A DNA stretch of 64,000 nt from Herbaspirillum sp. CF444 (GCF_000282135.1 NZ_AKJW01000083.1:1-64000); one strand, 5' to 3'; numbered from the stretch's first letter, positions 52,043-61,998 are shown. Program-made: numbers and translations. The notes: generated by a model not told the origin, from the sequence alone.

Positions 52043-54304
52043 TTAACTGCCAAGAGTGAACAAGACGTTCAGCATGTCACTGGCAGCCTGGATGATTTTG
52101 GCTGCGGCCTGGTAGGCGGTCTGATTCTTGATCATGTTCGACAACTCCTCATCCTGGTTGACCCCGGATTCGGATTGTTGTTGCTGTTGAATGGACGTCA
52201 GACGAGCGTTTTCGGCCTTGTTGGTGACGCTGATTTCATTGGTCTTGTTGCCGATGGTGGCAACCAGTTGCGAATACGATCCCTGGAATGACGTGTTGCC
52301 GATGGTATTGGCCGTTTGCAACGCATTCAATGCCTGCGCGTTACGGTTGTCGTTGACGCCGTTGGTGTTCGGACTGAGATAGAACTGGTCGCCGTTGGCC
52401 GGCTGGCCGGTGATCTTGAAACTGGCGCCGGCGGTGGTGAGCGTGTCGCCGGTCGTGTAGTTGATCGCTGCACCGGCTGCATAGCTGGTCGTCGTGCCGT
52501 CGGTATGCGTCACCACCACGGCGCCGACTGACGCCGATGGCGTGAACTGGCTGGTGGCACTGTTGAACGTGAAGGCAAACTTGGTGCCTGCCGCCAATGG
52601 CGTATAGGTCGAGTCGATCGTGCCGGACGAAATTGTCGCGGTACCGGTATTGGCCGGAACCGGAGAGAACTTGAACGCGTCGCCGTTGGCGGGAGTCCCG
52701 CTCAGCACGAAACTGACGCCGCCGCTGGAAATGGTCGCACCGGCCGAATAAGGAATTGCCGCACCAGCCGCATACGTCGTCGTCACGCCGGCGGTCGTCG
52801 TTACCGTCACCGCCGCTGCCGGCACCAAAGCTAATGAAGTCGTGCCGGAGGTATACGTATAGGTTTGAGTGGCGCCAGGCGTAAATGTCGATTTGTCGAC
52901 CGTCGCCGACGTGATCACGCCGGTACCGGTATTGCCCGTAGTGACGAGCCCCATGTCGGTCACAGCATTGCTGGAGGTCAACACCGGCGTACCCGCCGCG
53001 ATCAGTTGCGTATTGGTGATCGCCACGCTCATCGCGCCGGCGCCCGCCACGGTCGGCTTGATCAGGAAGCTGTCGCCTGCCGACATGGTCGGTGCAGCAT
53101 AGGTCACGCCGTCAATCGTCACCGGGAACGTGCCTGCCGGCGTCGCGGTTGGATCAACGATGGTCTTGGTGTTATCGGACAACCGGGTGAATGTGTATTT
53201 GGTGCCGTCGTAGCTCAGCTTGTAATCGCTGGTCGTGAGCTTGGACGGATCCGTAATGGTCGCGGTCGCTGCGGAACCAGCCGCATTCTTGGTGTCGCTA
53301 TACACCACCGGTGCGCCGACATTGAAGAAGTCGGTGCCAAGGTTGCCGTTCTGATCCTGCCCCAGTTTGTGCTGTGTATTGAATGCCGTCGCCATGGCGA
53401 TAGCGATGCGGCCGAGCGAATTTTGCGCCGTATCCAGCGTGTCGCTGCGATATTGCAGGATGCCGCCGAGGCTGCCGCCGCTGAATGCCGTATCCGGGAT
53501 CACGACGTTCTGGCCATTGGTCTGGTAAGCGATCTGCAGGCGTGTCGGATCGTTGGATGCGGGTGTGGTCACCAGCGTCGATACGGTATCGCCCAGCACC
53601 AGCGGCTGGCCGCTGCCGATGAACACGCTCAGAGAACCGTTGTCTTGCGGCACGGTCGTGACCTTGACGATCTTGTTGAGGTCCGCAATCGCCTGGTCGC
53701 GCTGGTCCAGCAAGTCGTTGGGAGCCACGCCGCTGCCGCCGGAAGCTTTCAGGATCGCATTGTTGAGCGCCTGGATCTGGCTGGCGTAAGTATTGATCGT
53801 GTCGACACTTGAAGTAATCTGGCTGTTGACGCCGTTACGGCTCTGCGTCAGTTGATCGTTCAGACTCTGAAAGCGCGCGGCCAGAGTCTGTCCTGCCGAA
53901 ATCACCGACTGACGTGCGCCGTCATTGTTCGGCGTCGACGCCAGGTTTTGCGTGCTTGCGAAAAAATCTTGCAATGCCGGCGACAGGCCTGCCGACGTAT
54001 CCGCGACCAGATTATTGATCTGGCTGATCTGCGTATAGTAGGAATCCAGCGAACTGGCGCTCGTCTGGGAGGACAGCACTTGCTTGTACAGGAAGTCGTC
54101 ATAGACGCGTTTGATTTCCGCGACCTGGGTGCCCTGCCCGACAAAACCATAACCGTAATTGATGCCGCCGGCCGTGCTTTGCACCACCACCTGCCGGTTG
54201 TAACCCGGGGTTGTCGCATTGGAAATATTGTGGCTGGTCGTCGCCTGTGCAGCCTGAGCCGCGGCGAGTGCACTTTGCCCGATACTGAAGATACTGGTAG
54301 CCAT
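52043..54304 (-). CDS. flgK: Hook-filament junction protein FlgK (HAP1), enlarged
   Basis: 753 aa, against ~550 in Salmonella. The N terminus (SIFSIGQSALAAAQAAQATT, SHNISNATTPGYNRQVVVQS) and C terminus (NQDEELSNMIKNQTAYQAAAKIIQ) are canonical. The extra length is a Thr/Ala/Gly-rich, beta-predicted central block. It includes two tandem ~94-residue units (nt ~52370-52940), each starting NTGT(G/A).I.S.T and ending (P)ANGD.F..SP. Such inserts stand out on the junction surface. It is first in the flgKL unit. Confidence 0.95.
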   Translation of the reverse strand: MATSIFSIGQSALAAAQAAQATTSHNISNATTPGYNRQVVVQSTAGGINYGYGFVGQGTQVAEIKRVYDDFLYKQVLSSQTSASSLDSYYTQISQINNLVADTSAGLSPALQDFFASTQNLASTPNNDGARQSVISAGQTLAARFQSLNDQLTQSRNGVNSQITSSVDTINTYASQIQALNNAILKASGGSGVAPNDLLDQRDQAIADLNKIVKVTTVPQDNGSLSVFIGSGQPLVLGDTVSTLVTTPASNDPTRLQIAYQTNGQNVVIPDTAFSGGSLGGILQYRSDTLDTAQNSLGRIAIAMATAFNTQHKLGQDQNGNLGTDFFNVGAPVVYSDTKNAAGSAATATITDPSKLTTSDYKLSYDGTKYTFTRLSDNTKTIVDPTATPAGTFPVTIDGVTYAAPTMSAGDSFLIKPTVAGAGAMSVAITNTQLIAAGTPVLTSSNAVTDMGLVTTGNTGTGVITSATVDKSTFTPGATQTYTYTSGTTSLALVPAAAVTVTTTAGVTTTYAAGAAIPYSAGATISSGGVSFVLSGTPANGDAFKFSPVPANTGTATISSGTIDSTYTPLAAGTKFAFTFNSATSQFTPSASVGAVVVTHTDGTTTSYAAGAAINYTTGDTLTTAGASFKITGQPANGDQFYLSPNTNGVNDNRNAQALNALQTANTIGNTSFQGSYSQLVATIGNKTNEISVTNKAENARLTSIQQQQQSESGVNQDEELSNMIKNQTAYQAAAKIIQAASDMLNVLFTLGS
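52368..52941 (-). repeat. Two tandem ~282-nt coding repeats within flgK
   Basis: Both units begin at the same DNA motif (minus-strand reading of GGTACCGGTATTG, near 52925 and 52642) and share the protein patterns YAAGAAI.Y and PANGD.F. They are diverged, so the duplication is old. Confidence 0.7.
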
Positions 54305-54333
54305 ACGATATTTTCTTTAACGGAATATCCTAG

Positions 54334-54360
54334 TCAACGGCAGTCGGCAGCGAAACTTTA
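54334..54360 (-). promoter_or_regulatory. FliA (sigma-28) promoter of flgKL
   Basis: Minus strand: TAAAGTTT (perfect, 54360-54353), exactly 11 nt, then GCCGTTGA (54341-54334; 6/8 of GCCGATAA), ~30 nt upstream of the flgK start. Confidence 0.8.
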
Positions 54361-54467
54361 GGAGCCATCGCCAATGAATTTGAGAGCGTCCGGGGATGAC
54401 GACGTTCCCTGGCGCATGCAAATTCATGCACGCTATCGTCCCCGGCGACTGCGATGTGAATGCCCGA

Positions 54468-55418
54468 TCAGGCCGACAGGGATTGCCGGATGATACGCGA
54501 TAGCTTTTCCGCATAATGCGGGTCGGTTGCATAGCCTGCGCGTTGCAGGCCGTAGGCGAAACCATGAGCGTCTTGCGCGTTTGCCAAGACTTTTTCGTAG
54601 CGTGGGTTGCTGCGCAGCAGCTTGGCATAATCCTGGAAGGCTTCCGAGTAGGAGTCGTAAGCACGGAATTTCTCAACCTTGCGTTGCGCCACGCCATTGA
54701 CGTATTCGACCGTAGTGGCCTCGACCACCTTGCCGGTCCAGTTTCCGGTTGCCTTGATGCCGAACAGATTGTGTGCCGAGCTGCCGTCGCGGGCGCGGAT
54801 TTCTTTCTTGCCCCATCCGGTTTCCAGGGCGGCTTGCGCCAGCATGAACTTGGCCGGAATGCCCGTCACCTGGCTGGCGGCTTCCGCATCGGCCTGCAGA
54901 CGGTTCTGGAACGCCTCGATATGCGCCGGACGCTGCTGCCCGCCCTTGTTGCGCTTGCCGCCTCCTCCCTGCGAGGCATCGTCGGTATTGCTGCCGATGC
55001 CTTGCACCAGGCGAGCCTTGTCTTGGTCGCTCAGACCGTTGAGCAACGGGATATCGAGCGGCAATCCGGATTGCGATGTTTCGTCATCGGTCGGCAATGG
55101 CTTGTTGAGGCTGTGCGACAGCTGGCGCACCAGCATGTCGGCCAGGCCGACGCCGCGTTGCGCCATGTTCTGGCTCAGCTGCTGATCCAGCATGCTGGTA
55201 AACATCTTGGTCTGCTGACTGTCGAACATGCCGTCTTGCGGCGTCGCGTCACGCATGCTCTTCATCATCATGTTCAGGAACAAAGCCTCGAATTGCTTGG
55301 CGGCTCCCTTGAGCGACTCCGGCGACTGCTGAGCCGCCGACGACTTCAGGCTGTTCAGGCTGTTGGCATCGACAGCGAGGCTTTCAGTCGGATTTCCCGG
55401 CTTGATGTTGTTGATCAT
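54468..55418 (-). CDS. flgJ: FlgJ: rod cap and peptidoglycan hydrolase
   Basis: 316 aa, bifunctional. N-terminal rod-binding domain (AAKQFEALFLNMMMKSMRDAT, then DQQLSQNMAQRGVGLADMLV); a Gly/Lys-rich linker near residue 165; C-terminal GH73 glucosaminidase domain with the catalytic Glu in QAALETGWGKKEI and YDSYSEAFQDYAKLL. It opens the wall for the rod. It follows flgI by 13 nt. Alphaproteobacteria often lack the enzyme domain; here it is intact. Confidence 0.95.
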   Translation of the reverse strand: MINNIKPGNPTESLAVDANSLNSLKSSAAQQSPESLKGAAKQFEALFLNMMMKSMRDATPQDGMFDSQQTKMFTSMLDQQLSQNMAQRGVGLADMLVRQLSHSLNKPLPTDDETSQSGLPLDIPLLNGLSDQDKARLVQGIGSNTDDASQGGGGKRNKGGQQRPAHIEAFQNRLQADAEAASQVTGIPAKFMLAQAALETGWGKKEIRARDGSSAHNLFGIKATGNWTGKVVEATTVEYVNGVAQRKVEKFRAYDSYSEAFQDYAKLLRSNPRYEKVLANAQDAHGFAYGLQRAGYATDPHYAEKLSRIIRQSLSA

Positions 55419-55431
55419 GAACAGGCCTCGA

Positions 55432-56574
55432 TTAGATGATTTCCAGCTCTGCGCGCAGCGAACCGGCGGCCTTCATTGCTTGCAGAATCGCCAGCAAATC
55501 CTGCGGCGTCGCACCGATGGCGTTGAGCGCTTTGACCACATCGGCCAACGAAGCGCCGCCCCTCAGGTACATCACCTTGCCAGGCGCTGAATTGATCGAG
55601 ATCTGGGCATTCTGATTTGCCGCCGTCTGCCCGCCGGACAATGCACCCGGCTGGCTGATGCTGTTTTCGGCATTGATCACCACCGACAGATTGCCGTGCG
55701 ATACGGCGCACGTGTCCAGCGTCACGGACTGGTTCATCACGACCGAGCCGGTACGGGCATTGAGAATCACCTTGGCGCTGACACGCGCCGGGATGACATC
55801 GATATTTTCCAATGCACCGAGGAAGGCGACCCGCTCGCCGCTGCCTATCGGCGCGCGAATACGAATCACGCGACCGTCCTGGGCAACCGCGGTGTCAAAG
55901 CCGAAACGCTTGTTGACGGCATCCACCACGCGGCTGGCGGTAGAGAAGTCGTTGTCGTTCAATTCCAGATTGACGACATCGCCCTGGCCCAATGCCGATG
56001 GCACGGCGCGTTCCACCGTCGCGCCGGCGGAAATACGGCCCACGCTCAGCTGATTGATGGTGGTGCTGCTGCCCGCGGCAGAAGCGCCGGCGCCGCCGAC
56101 CACGATGTTGCCTTGAGCGATTGCATAGATCTGACCGTCCGCGCCTTTGAGCGGCGCCATCAGCAAGGTGCCGCCGCGAATGCTTTTGGCGTTGCCGATG
56201 GACGATACGGTGACGTCCAGCGTCTGGCCCGGTTGCGCGAATGCCGGCAAGGACGTCGTCACCATCACGGCGGCGACGTTCTTCAACTGCATGTTGCTGG
56301 TCGAGGTGCTGGGAAGATTAACGCCCAATTGCTGCAGCATGCTGACGACGCTTTGCACCGTAAACGGTGTTTGCGTGGTCTGGTCGCCGCTGCCGTCGAG
56401 ACCGACGGCAAGGCCGTAACCGACCAGTTGATTCTGCCGCACGCCCTGGATGCTGGCGAGATCCTTGAGACGCTCGGCATGCGCCACGCCGGCGCTGAGC
56501 AAACAAAGGGATGCCAGCAGAACCGACGCCAGCCGGTTGGTCCGCTGCAACAGATAGGAACGTTGAATCATCAT
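55432..56574 (-). CDS. flgI: Flagellar P-ring protein FlgI
   Basis: 380 aa with a signal peptide (to ~residue 33, GVAHA). ERLKDLASIQGVRQNQLVGYG opens the mature protein, followed by GTLLMAPLKGADGQIYAIAQ and the C-terminal SLADVVKALNAIGATPQDL. FlgI polymerises in the periplasm around the rod at the peptidoglycan. ATG 56574 and ATG 56571 are adjacent. Confidence 0.97.
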   Translation of the reverse strand: MMIQRSYLLQRTNRLASVLLASLCLLSAGVAHAERLKDLASIQGVRQNQLVGYGLAVGLDGSGDQTTQTPFTVQSVVSMLQQLGVNLPSTSTSNMQLKNVAAVMVTTSLPAFAQPGQTLDVTVSSIGNAKSIRGGTLLMAPLKGADGQIYAIAQGNIVVGGAGASAAGSSTTINQLSVGRISAGATVERAVPSALGQGDVVNLELNDNDFSTASRVVDAVNKRFGFDTAVAQDGRVIRIRAPIGSGERVAFLGALENIDVIPARVSAKVILNARTGSVVMNQSVTLDTCAVSHGNLSVVINAENSISQPGALSGGQTAANQNAQISINSAPGKVMYLRGGASLADVVKALNAIGATPQDLLAILQAMKAAGSLRAELEII

Positions 56575-56586
56575 GCGACTCCCTGA

Positions 56587-57246
56587 TCAGAACGGTGAGA
56601 CGCTGAAGAAAAAGCGCGACAACGAAGACATAAATTCGGCCATATCCACACGGGTATTGGTGCGGTATTCCACTTTCGCATCGGCCACCGCGGTGGACGA
56701 AACGGTATTGCCGGTAGCGATCTTGTCTGGGCTGACGGTGCCCGAGAAGCGCACGTATTCAACCCCCTTGTCGAGCGCCACCTGTTTCTCGCCGCTGACC
56801 AGCAGGTTACCGTTCTGCAGCACTTCGATCACGGTCACGCCGATGGTGCCGGTGAAATTGTTGCTGGACGAAATAGCGCCCTTCTCGTCATATTTGTTGG
56901 TGCTGCCGCCGCTGCCCGACAATTCTTTGATCGAAGTGCCGAACAAGGTCGGCGCCACTGCGGTGGCGCTGCCGGTCTTGCTGGACGAACTGCCGGCCGA
57001 TTTGGCGGCAGTCGTGTTTTCATTGATGACAATGGTCAGCGTATCGCCGACCAGACGCGCACGGCGATCCTCCAGCAGCGGACGATATGCCGCCGACTGG
57101 AAAATTGCCCCGTTGGTCGGCGGCGCATAGGAGGCCGGCTCAGGCCGGGCCGACTTCGGCCCGGTGACGATCGACTCTGGTACCGTGGTACATCCAGCGA
57201 TGGCGAACATCCCGATGATGGTGGCAAGTTTCAAAAGGCTATTCAT
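56587..57246 (-). CDS. flgH: Flagellar L-ring lipoprotein FlgH
   Basis: 219 aa from ATG 57246 (MNSLLKLATIIGMFAIAGC), lipobox Cys19; the frame extends upstream by 8 codons. Family blocks: NGAIFQSAAYRPLLEDRRAR, VGDTLTIVINENTTAAKSA and NGNLLVSGEKQVALDKG. FlgH forms the outer-membrane L ring and is assembled on FlgI. It is 12 nt before flgI. Confidence 0.97.
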   Translation of the reverse strand: MNSLLKLATIIGMFAIAGCTTVPESIVTGPKSARPEPASYAPPTNGAIFQSAAYRPLLEDRRARLVGDTLTIVINENTTAAKSAGSSSSKTGSATAVAPTLFGTSIKELSGSGGSTNKYDEKGAISSSNNFTGTIGVTVIEVLQNGNLLVSGEKQVALDKGVEYVRFSGTVSPDKIATGNTVSSTAVADAKVEYRTNTRVDMAEFMSSLSRFFFSVSPF

Positions 57247-57298
57247 GTTTGCCTCATCCCATTTCATCAAAACAAGGTATTGCTAATACTCATCAACA

Positions 57299-58081
57299 TT
57301 ACAGCTGCGACAATTTCGCCAGCATCTGGTCGGACGTGGTGATCGCCTTGCTATTGATTTCGTAAGCGCGCTGCGTCTGAATCATGTTGACCATTTCTTC
57401 CACCACGTTGACGTTCGACGTTTCAACGTAGCCTTGCCACAGTGCGCCGGCGCCGTTGGTGCCCGGCGTATTGGGAGCAGGCGTGCCGGAGGCCGCCGTT
57501 TCGGCGTACAGGTTCTCGCCCTTGCTTTCCAGGCCGGCCGGATTGATGAAAGTAGCGATCTGCAGGGTGCCGATCTGCGTCGTCGCAGTCGAGCCGGCCT
57601 GGTTAATCGACACGGTGCCATCGCGACCGACCGTCAGCTTGGTGGTGTTTGCAGGAATCGTGATCGGCGGCTGCACGGTGTAGCCGCTGGAAGTCACCAG
57701 CTGGCCCTGGCTGTCGGTCTGGAACGAACCGTCGCGCGTATATTGCGTCGTGCCGTCCGGCATCAGGACCTGGAAGAAGCCGGCGCCCTGAATGGCGATA
57801 TCCTTGTCGTTGTTGGTCTGGTTCACGTTGCCTTGCGTATGGATGCGCTCGGTCGCCACGGGACGCACACCGGTACCGATTTGCAGACCCGACGGCAATT
57901 GCGTCTGCTGCGACGATTGTGCGCCCGGCTGGCGGATGGTCTGATACATCAGGTCCTCAAATACCGCGCGCGAGCGCTTGAAACCATTGGTGCTGGTGTT
58001 GGCCAGGTTATTGGAAATCACGTCCAGCTGCGTTTGCTGCGCATCCAGACCGGTTTTGGAAATCCACAGGGAACGAATCAT
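57299..58081 (-). CDS. flgG: Distal rod protein FlgG
   Basis: 260 aa, the standard length. [20 protein letters not shown], then [20 protein letters not shown] (the rod signature), the FlgG-specific loop region [20 protein letters not shown], and the C-terminal [20 protein letters not shown]. It polymerises into the distal rod that crosses the P and L rings. Confidence 0.97.
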   Translation of the reverse strand: MIRSLWISKTGLDAQQTQLDVISNNLANTSTNGFKRSRAVFEDLMYQTIRQPGAQSSQQTQLPSGLQIGTGVRPVATERIHTQGNVNQTNNDKDIAIQGAGFFQVLMPDGTTQYTRDGSFQTDSQGQLVTSSGYTVQPPITIPANTTKLTVGRDGTVSINQAGSTATTQIGTLQIATFINPAGLESKGENLYAETAASGTPAPNTPGTNGAGALWQGYVETSNVNVVEEMVNMIQTQRAYEINSKAITTSDQMLAKLSQL

Positions 58082-58102
58082 TTTTTCTCCAGTGCCTGGT
58101 TA

Positions 58103-58843
58103 TTAACTCAACGACAGAATTTGGTTTGCTTTGTCCGAATCACTCTGGGCGGTTGTCACCACCTTCATGTTCAGGTCGAATTGACGCGCGAGGTTGATCA
58201 TGCTGACCATGGACTCGACAACATTGACATTACTGCCTTCCAACGCACCGCCGACCAGACGGACATTGGCGTCCGGAGGCGCTTGCGCGCCGGCGGTCAT
58301 GCGAAACAGGCCATCGTCGCCGCGCTTCAGTGCTTTTTCATCGGGGTTGACCAGCTTGAGGCGCCCCAGAATATTCACTGCATTCGGGGTCCCCGTGGTC
58401 GGAATCGACGACACGGTGCCGTCGGAAGCGATCGCAATGGTGACGTCCGGCGGAATGCTGATCGGACCGCCATCGCCGACCACGTTCAGACCGGTCTGCG
58501 TTTGCAGGATGCCGTTTTCGCTCAGCTTGAAGCTGCCGTTGCGCGTGTAGGCTTCGCTGCCGTCAGCCGTTTGCACGGCCAGCCAGCCCGGCCCCTGGAC
58601 CGCGACGTCCAGCGCACGGCCGGTATCCTGAATCGGACCCGCATTGAAATTGGTGCCGGCGGTCGAGTCGACCACGAAGGTGCGCGTCGCCAGGCCTTCG
58701 CCAACGACAGGCACGGCTCGGAAAGTGTTGAGCTGCTCGCGAAAACCCGTCGTCGTCGCATTCGCCAGATTGTTGCTGGCGTTGGCCTGCTGCTCCAATG
58801 TGTGCTTGGCGCCCGACATGGCGGTGTAGATCACACGATCCAT
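58103..58843 (-). CDS. flgF: Proximal rod protein FlgF
   Basis: 246 aa. MDRVIYTAMSGAKHTLEQQA and NASNNLANATTTGFREQLNT open the protein; GSNVNVVESMVSMINLARQF closes it. It is 21 nt before flgG, its close paralogue. It joins the FlgB/C proximal rod to FlgG. Confidence 0.96.
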   Translation of the reverse strand: MDRVIYTAMSGAKHTLEQQANASNNLANATTTGFREQLNTFRAVPVVGEGLATRTFVVDSTAGTNFNAGPIQDTGRALDVAVQGPGWLAVQTADGSEAYTRNGSFKLSENGILQTQTGLNVVGDGGPISIPPDVTIAIASDGTVSSIPTTGTPNAVNILGRLKLVNPDEKALKRGDDGLFRMTAGAQAPPDANVRLVGGALEGSNVNVVESMVSMINLARQFDLNMKVVTTAQSDSDKANQILSLS

Positions 58844-58920
58844 ATTTACCCCTATATTTGCGTGCAGCTGCGTTGCTGCACGCTTCCCCGCTTAATTCAA
58901 ATTGCCCGGGCTCAACGCCA

Positions 58921-60189
58921 TTAACGCAGGCTGACCAAGGTTTGCAGAACGGTATCCTGCACCTTGATGGTTTGCGAGTTGGCCTGATAAACGCGCTGCG
59001 CCACGATCATGTTGACCAGCTCCGTGGTCAGGTCGACGTTGGAGTCCTCCACCGAACGTGCTTGCAATACACCGAATTGGCCTGTGGTCGGCGTACCGAT
59101 CAGCGGTGTGCCGGCATCGGAAGTTGCGGTGTACAGATTGCTGCCCAATGGCTGCAGACCATTCGGATTGGCAAAGTTCACCAACAACACCTGACCCAGC
59201 GTCTTGGTGTCGCCGTTGGAGTAGCTGCCTGTGATCAGGCCGTCTTTGCCGATCGAGAAACTCGACAATACGCCCGGGCCCTTGCCATCCTGGCTTTGTG
59301 CAACGGTCGCAAACGCGGCGCCGGTCTGTGTCGTGCCAGTGTAGTTCAGCGTGATACCGGCAGCGGCAAACGATGCGCCCGCTTTCGCGGTCAGGTTCAG
59401 CGTCGCAGCCGGCTGCGCGCTGGTGAGGATACCGTTGCTGTCAAAGGTCAACGTACCAACCTTCGCTTGTGTGGCGGGCGCCACAAAGGCTGGATACGCC
59501 ACACCGTCAACGGTCGTGTAGACATCCCAGTCGGTGGTGGTGGCAGTCGACGTTGTCGCGTTCTTGACGTAGTAAGTCTGGACGTTATAGCTGTTACCCA
59601 GGCTGTCATAGACCGTCACGCCAGTCGTGCTGTTATACGTACTGGTATCGCTGAACACGAATGGCGTCGTCGCCGGGGCAATGCCTGTCAGGCGCGAATC
59701 CAGATTCAGCTTGCTTGCCACATTGGTGGTTTGCGTGGCAGGAATATTCGATGTATCGATTTGCAGAGGAACCGGATCACCGCCCGTCACCGTACCCAGC
59801 CAACCGGTCAGGTAAGCCCCCTTTTCGCTGGGGTTGATAATGTAGCCGTTCTTGTCCAGCTGAAACTGGCCATTGCGGCCATACAGTGGCGACGAATCGG
59901 TCAGGCTGCCCTGCATGCGGAAGAAACCGTCGCCATTGATGGCGATGTCCAGGGGATTATTGGTCGTGGTGACGTTACCTTGCGTGAATGCCTGCTGCAC
60001 GTTGGCGACCGTCACGCCGATACCAACCGGAGAGTTGCCGGAGCGGTTCATCGAATTGGCATACATGTCGGCGAACTGCGCCTGCGCCGATTTAAAACCC
60101 ACTGTACTGGCGTTGGCGACATTGTTGCCGATCACGTCGAGGCTTTTGGATGCACCTGCCAGACCGCTCAGACCTTGTTGAAAACTCAT
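58921..60189 (-). CDS. flgE: Flagellar hook protein FlgE
   Basis: 422 aa. MSFQQGLSGLAGASKSLDVI, GNNVANASTVGFKSAQAQFA, a hook-specific middle (D1/D2), and the C-terminal DLTTELVNMIVAQRVYQANS. FlgE subunits form the universal joint; FlgD caps its growth and FliK measures it. It is 31 nt after flgD. Confidence 0.97.
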   Translation of the reverse strand: MSFQQGLSGLAGASKSLDVIGNNVANASTVGFKSAQAQFADMYANSMNRSGNSPVGIGVTVANVQQAFTQGNVTTTNNPLDIAINGDGFFRMQGSLTDSSPLYGRNGQFQLDKNGYIINPSEKGAYLTGWLGTVTGGDPVPLQIDTSNIPATQTTNVASKLNLDSRLTGIAPATTPFVFSDTSTYNSTTGVTVYDSLGNSYNVQTYYVKNATTSTATTTDWDVYTTVDGVAYPAFVAPATQAKVGTLTFDSNGILTSAQPAATLNLTAKAGASFAAAGITLNYTGTTQTGAAFATVAQSQDGKGPGVLSSFSIGKDGLITGSYSNGDTKTLGQVLLVNFANPNGLQPLGSNLYTATSDAGTPLIGTPTTGQFGVLQARSVEDSNVDLTTELVNMIVAQRVYQANSQTIKVQDTVLQTLVSLR

Positions 60190-60221
60190 TTGATTCTCCT
60201 TCTGCTGGAAGCGGCCGTCGA

Positions 60222-60938
60222 TTAAAGAATTTGGACTACGTCGGTGGACTTGATGGTGCCGATGTTCGAAACGTTCAGCTTGACGCCGTCGGTGCCGGTG
60301 CTGACGCTGGCAACGGTGCCGAATGCCAGGGCGGTCGCGCCGACCGACGTGCCGGCGCTGGTCGCCGTGACGTCAAAGGTATAAGTGCCGTCTTTAGCCT
60401 GGGTGCCGGCATCGGTTGCGCCGTTCCAGATGATCGGTACTGTGCCTGCGGCTTGCGAACCCAGGTCCAGCGAGTGGACGACGTTGCCGGCCGAGTCGCG
60501 GATGGTGACCTTGACGCTGTCCGCTGCGCTGGCCAGTTGCACGCCGAAGATCGCTTTTTGCGTCGTGGTTGAAGTACCGTCAGTCGCCGTAGTAGTGTCC
60601 GATGTCAGCGTGACGTTGTTGCCCGGCGCCAGAACGCTGTGACCGATCATGTTGGCTGCCTGCAGCGACTGGGATGTGCCCAGATTGCTCATCAAGGCGC
60701 TCAAGGTCGTGTTCAGTTGGCTGATGCCCGACACGGTCGACAGCTGAGCCAGTTGCGTGGTCAACTGGGAGTTGTCCATTGGATTGGTCGGATCCTGATT
60801 TTGCATCTGCACTGTCAGCAGCTTCAGGAAACGTTGCTGAATCGCTTCAGGGCTGTTGTCGTTCAGGCTGGAAGTGCTGCTGGTCGAGGTCGACGTGCCA
60901 TTCACGGCCGCCAGCAGATCAGAGGAAACAGTAGTCAT
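60222..60938 (-). CDS. flgD: Hook scaffold (cap) protein FlgD
   Basis: 238 aa. A Ser/Thr-rich N terminus with the conserved FLKLLTVQMQNQDPTNPMDN motif (broken across ~residues 37-56), then a FlgD Ig-like domain (VKVTIRDSAGNVVHSLDLG and the GTVPIIWNGATDAG block). The cap is needed for FlgE assembly and is lost when hook is complete. Confidence 0.96.
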   Translation of the reverse strand: MTTVSSDLLAAVNGTSTSTSSTSSLNDNSPEAIQQRFLKLLTVQMQNQDPTNPMDNSQLTTQLAQLSTVSGISQLNTTLSALMSNLGTSQSLQAANMIGHSVLAPGNNVTLTSDTTTATDGTSTTTQKAIFGVQLASAADSVKVTIRDSAGNVVHSLDLGSQAAGTVPIIWNGATDAGTQAKDGTYTFDVTATSAGTSVGATALAFGTVASVSTGTDGVKLNVSNIGTIKSTDVVQIL

Positions 60939-60952
60939 GATTAGGATCTTCC

Positions 60953-61357
60953 TTAAGTACCGATGGTGAGGGTTTTCATCAACATATTCTTGGCGGTGTT
61001 CATCGTCTCGACGTTGGTCTGATACGAGCGCGAAGCGGAGATCATGTTGACCATCTCCTCTACCGGATTAACGTTCGGCATGGCGACATAGCCGTTGGCG
61101 TCCGCCAGCGGATGCTTGGGATCGTATGTCAGCTTGGGCGGCGCCTGGTCTTCGACGATCTGATCGACCTTGACACCGCTGTCGGAGATGTTGCCGTAGG
61201 GCACCGCCTTGAACACGACCTGCTTGGCCTTGTACGGCTGGCCGTTCGGGCTGGTTGCGCTGTCGGCATTGGCGATGTTGCTGGCGACCGTATTGAGACG
61301 CTGCGACTGCGCGCTCATGGCCGAGCCGGCGACATTGAAAATATTGGAAAGAGACAT
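60953..61357 (-). CDS. flgC: Proximal rod protein FlgC
   Basis: 134 aa. [40 protein letters not shown], and the C-terminal [20 protein letters not shown]. It lies 5 nt after flgB and 14 nt before flgD. Confidence 0.97.
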   Translation of the reverse strand: MSLSNIFNVAGSAMSAQSQRLNTVASNIANADSATSPNGQPYKAKQVVFKAVPYGNISDSGVKVDQIVEDQAPPKLTYDPKHPLADANGYVAMPNVNPVEEMVNMISASRSYQTNVETMNTAKNMLMKTLTIGT

Positions 61358-61362
61358 GATGA

Positions 61363-61788
61363 TCAGCCCGGTTGGATGGCGGCGAGCAGCGTCTTGATCT
61401 GCCCGTTGACGGCCGTGACGCCTGCTTCGTAGCGCACGGCGTTATCGGTGAACTGGTTACGTTCGACGTCCATGTCGACGGTATTGCCGTCCACGCTGCC
61501 TTGGGTAACCGTGCGATACAGCAGCGGAGAACCGCCGATGCCGCTGTCGCCAGTCGGCTTGCCGGCGATATGACCCGCCGATGTGCGCGCCAGTTCTACC
61601 GGCGGCACCTTGGGCGACGACTTGCCGTCCATGGCGCCTTGCAAGGTTTTGGCGAAGTCGATGTCGCGCGCCTTATAATTCGGCGTGTCGGCATTGGCGA
61701 TATTGGATGCCAGCAATTGCTGACGCTGGGCGCGCAAATTCAGCGCCGTCTCGTTGAACCTCAGATAATCATCCAGTTTTGCGACCAT
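61363..61788 (-). CDS. flgB: Proximal rod protein FlgB
   Basis: 141 aa. [40 protein letters not shown], and the C-terminal [21 protein letters not shown] clear AGGAG lies before the start. First gene of the flgBCDEFGHIJ operon, divergent from flgA. Confidence 0.97.
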   Translation of the reverse strand: MVAKLDDYLRFNETALNLRAQRQQLLASNIANADTPNYKARDIDFAKTLQGAMDGKSSPKVPPVELARTSAGHIAGKPTGDSGIGGSPLLYRTVTQGSVDGNTVDMDVERNQFTDNAVRYEAGVTAVNGQIKTLLAAIQPG

Positions 61789-61998
61789 CGATTTCTCCTG
61801 AATGCGCCCTTCAAAAAGTACGCATTACGCCGATAATGGGATTTAGATACCATTGGATCATACGACCCCACCTGAAACTCGATTGCCCGATAAAGAGATA
61901 AAACTATGCCTTGTTCAGCCTTTTGATGAAGGCTGTCGCCATTAGTATTGCTGACACGATGGCCACTCCTTCGGCCACTAAGGTTTTAAGTTGTTGTT
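61789..61998. promoter_or_regulatory. Divergent flgB-flgA regulatory region
   Basis: 210 nt that must hold both class-2 promoters. A full FliA -10 (GCCGATAA, 61829-61836, plus strand) has a poor -35 (TTCAAAAA) at N11; no sigma-54 element was recognised. FlhDC sites cannot be judged by eye. Confidence 0.5.

Noticed and set aside
57434-58924. 496-codon plus-strand open frame opposite flgG/flgF
   Set aside because: Complementary shadow of two rod genes with perfect family signatures.
61829-61836. GCCGATAA in the flgB-flgA gap as a FliA promoter
   Set aside because: The -35 at the proper spacing (TTCAAAAA) is poor, and flgA/flgB are expected to be class-2 genes not needing FliA.
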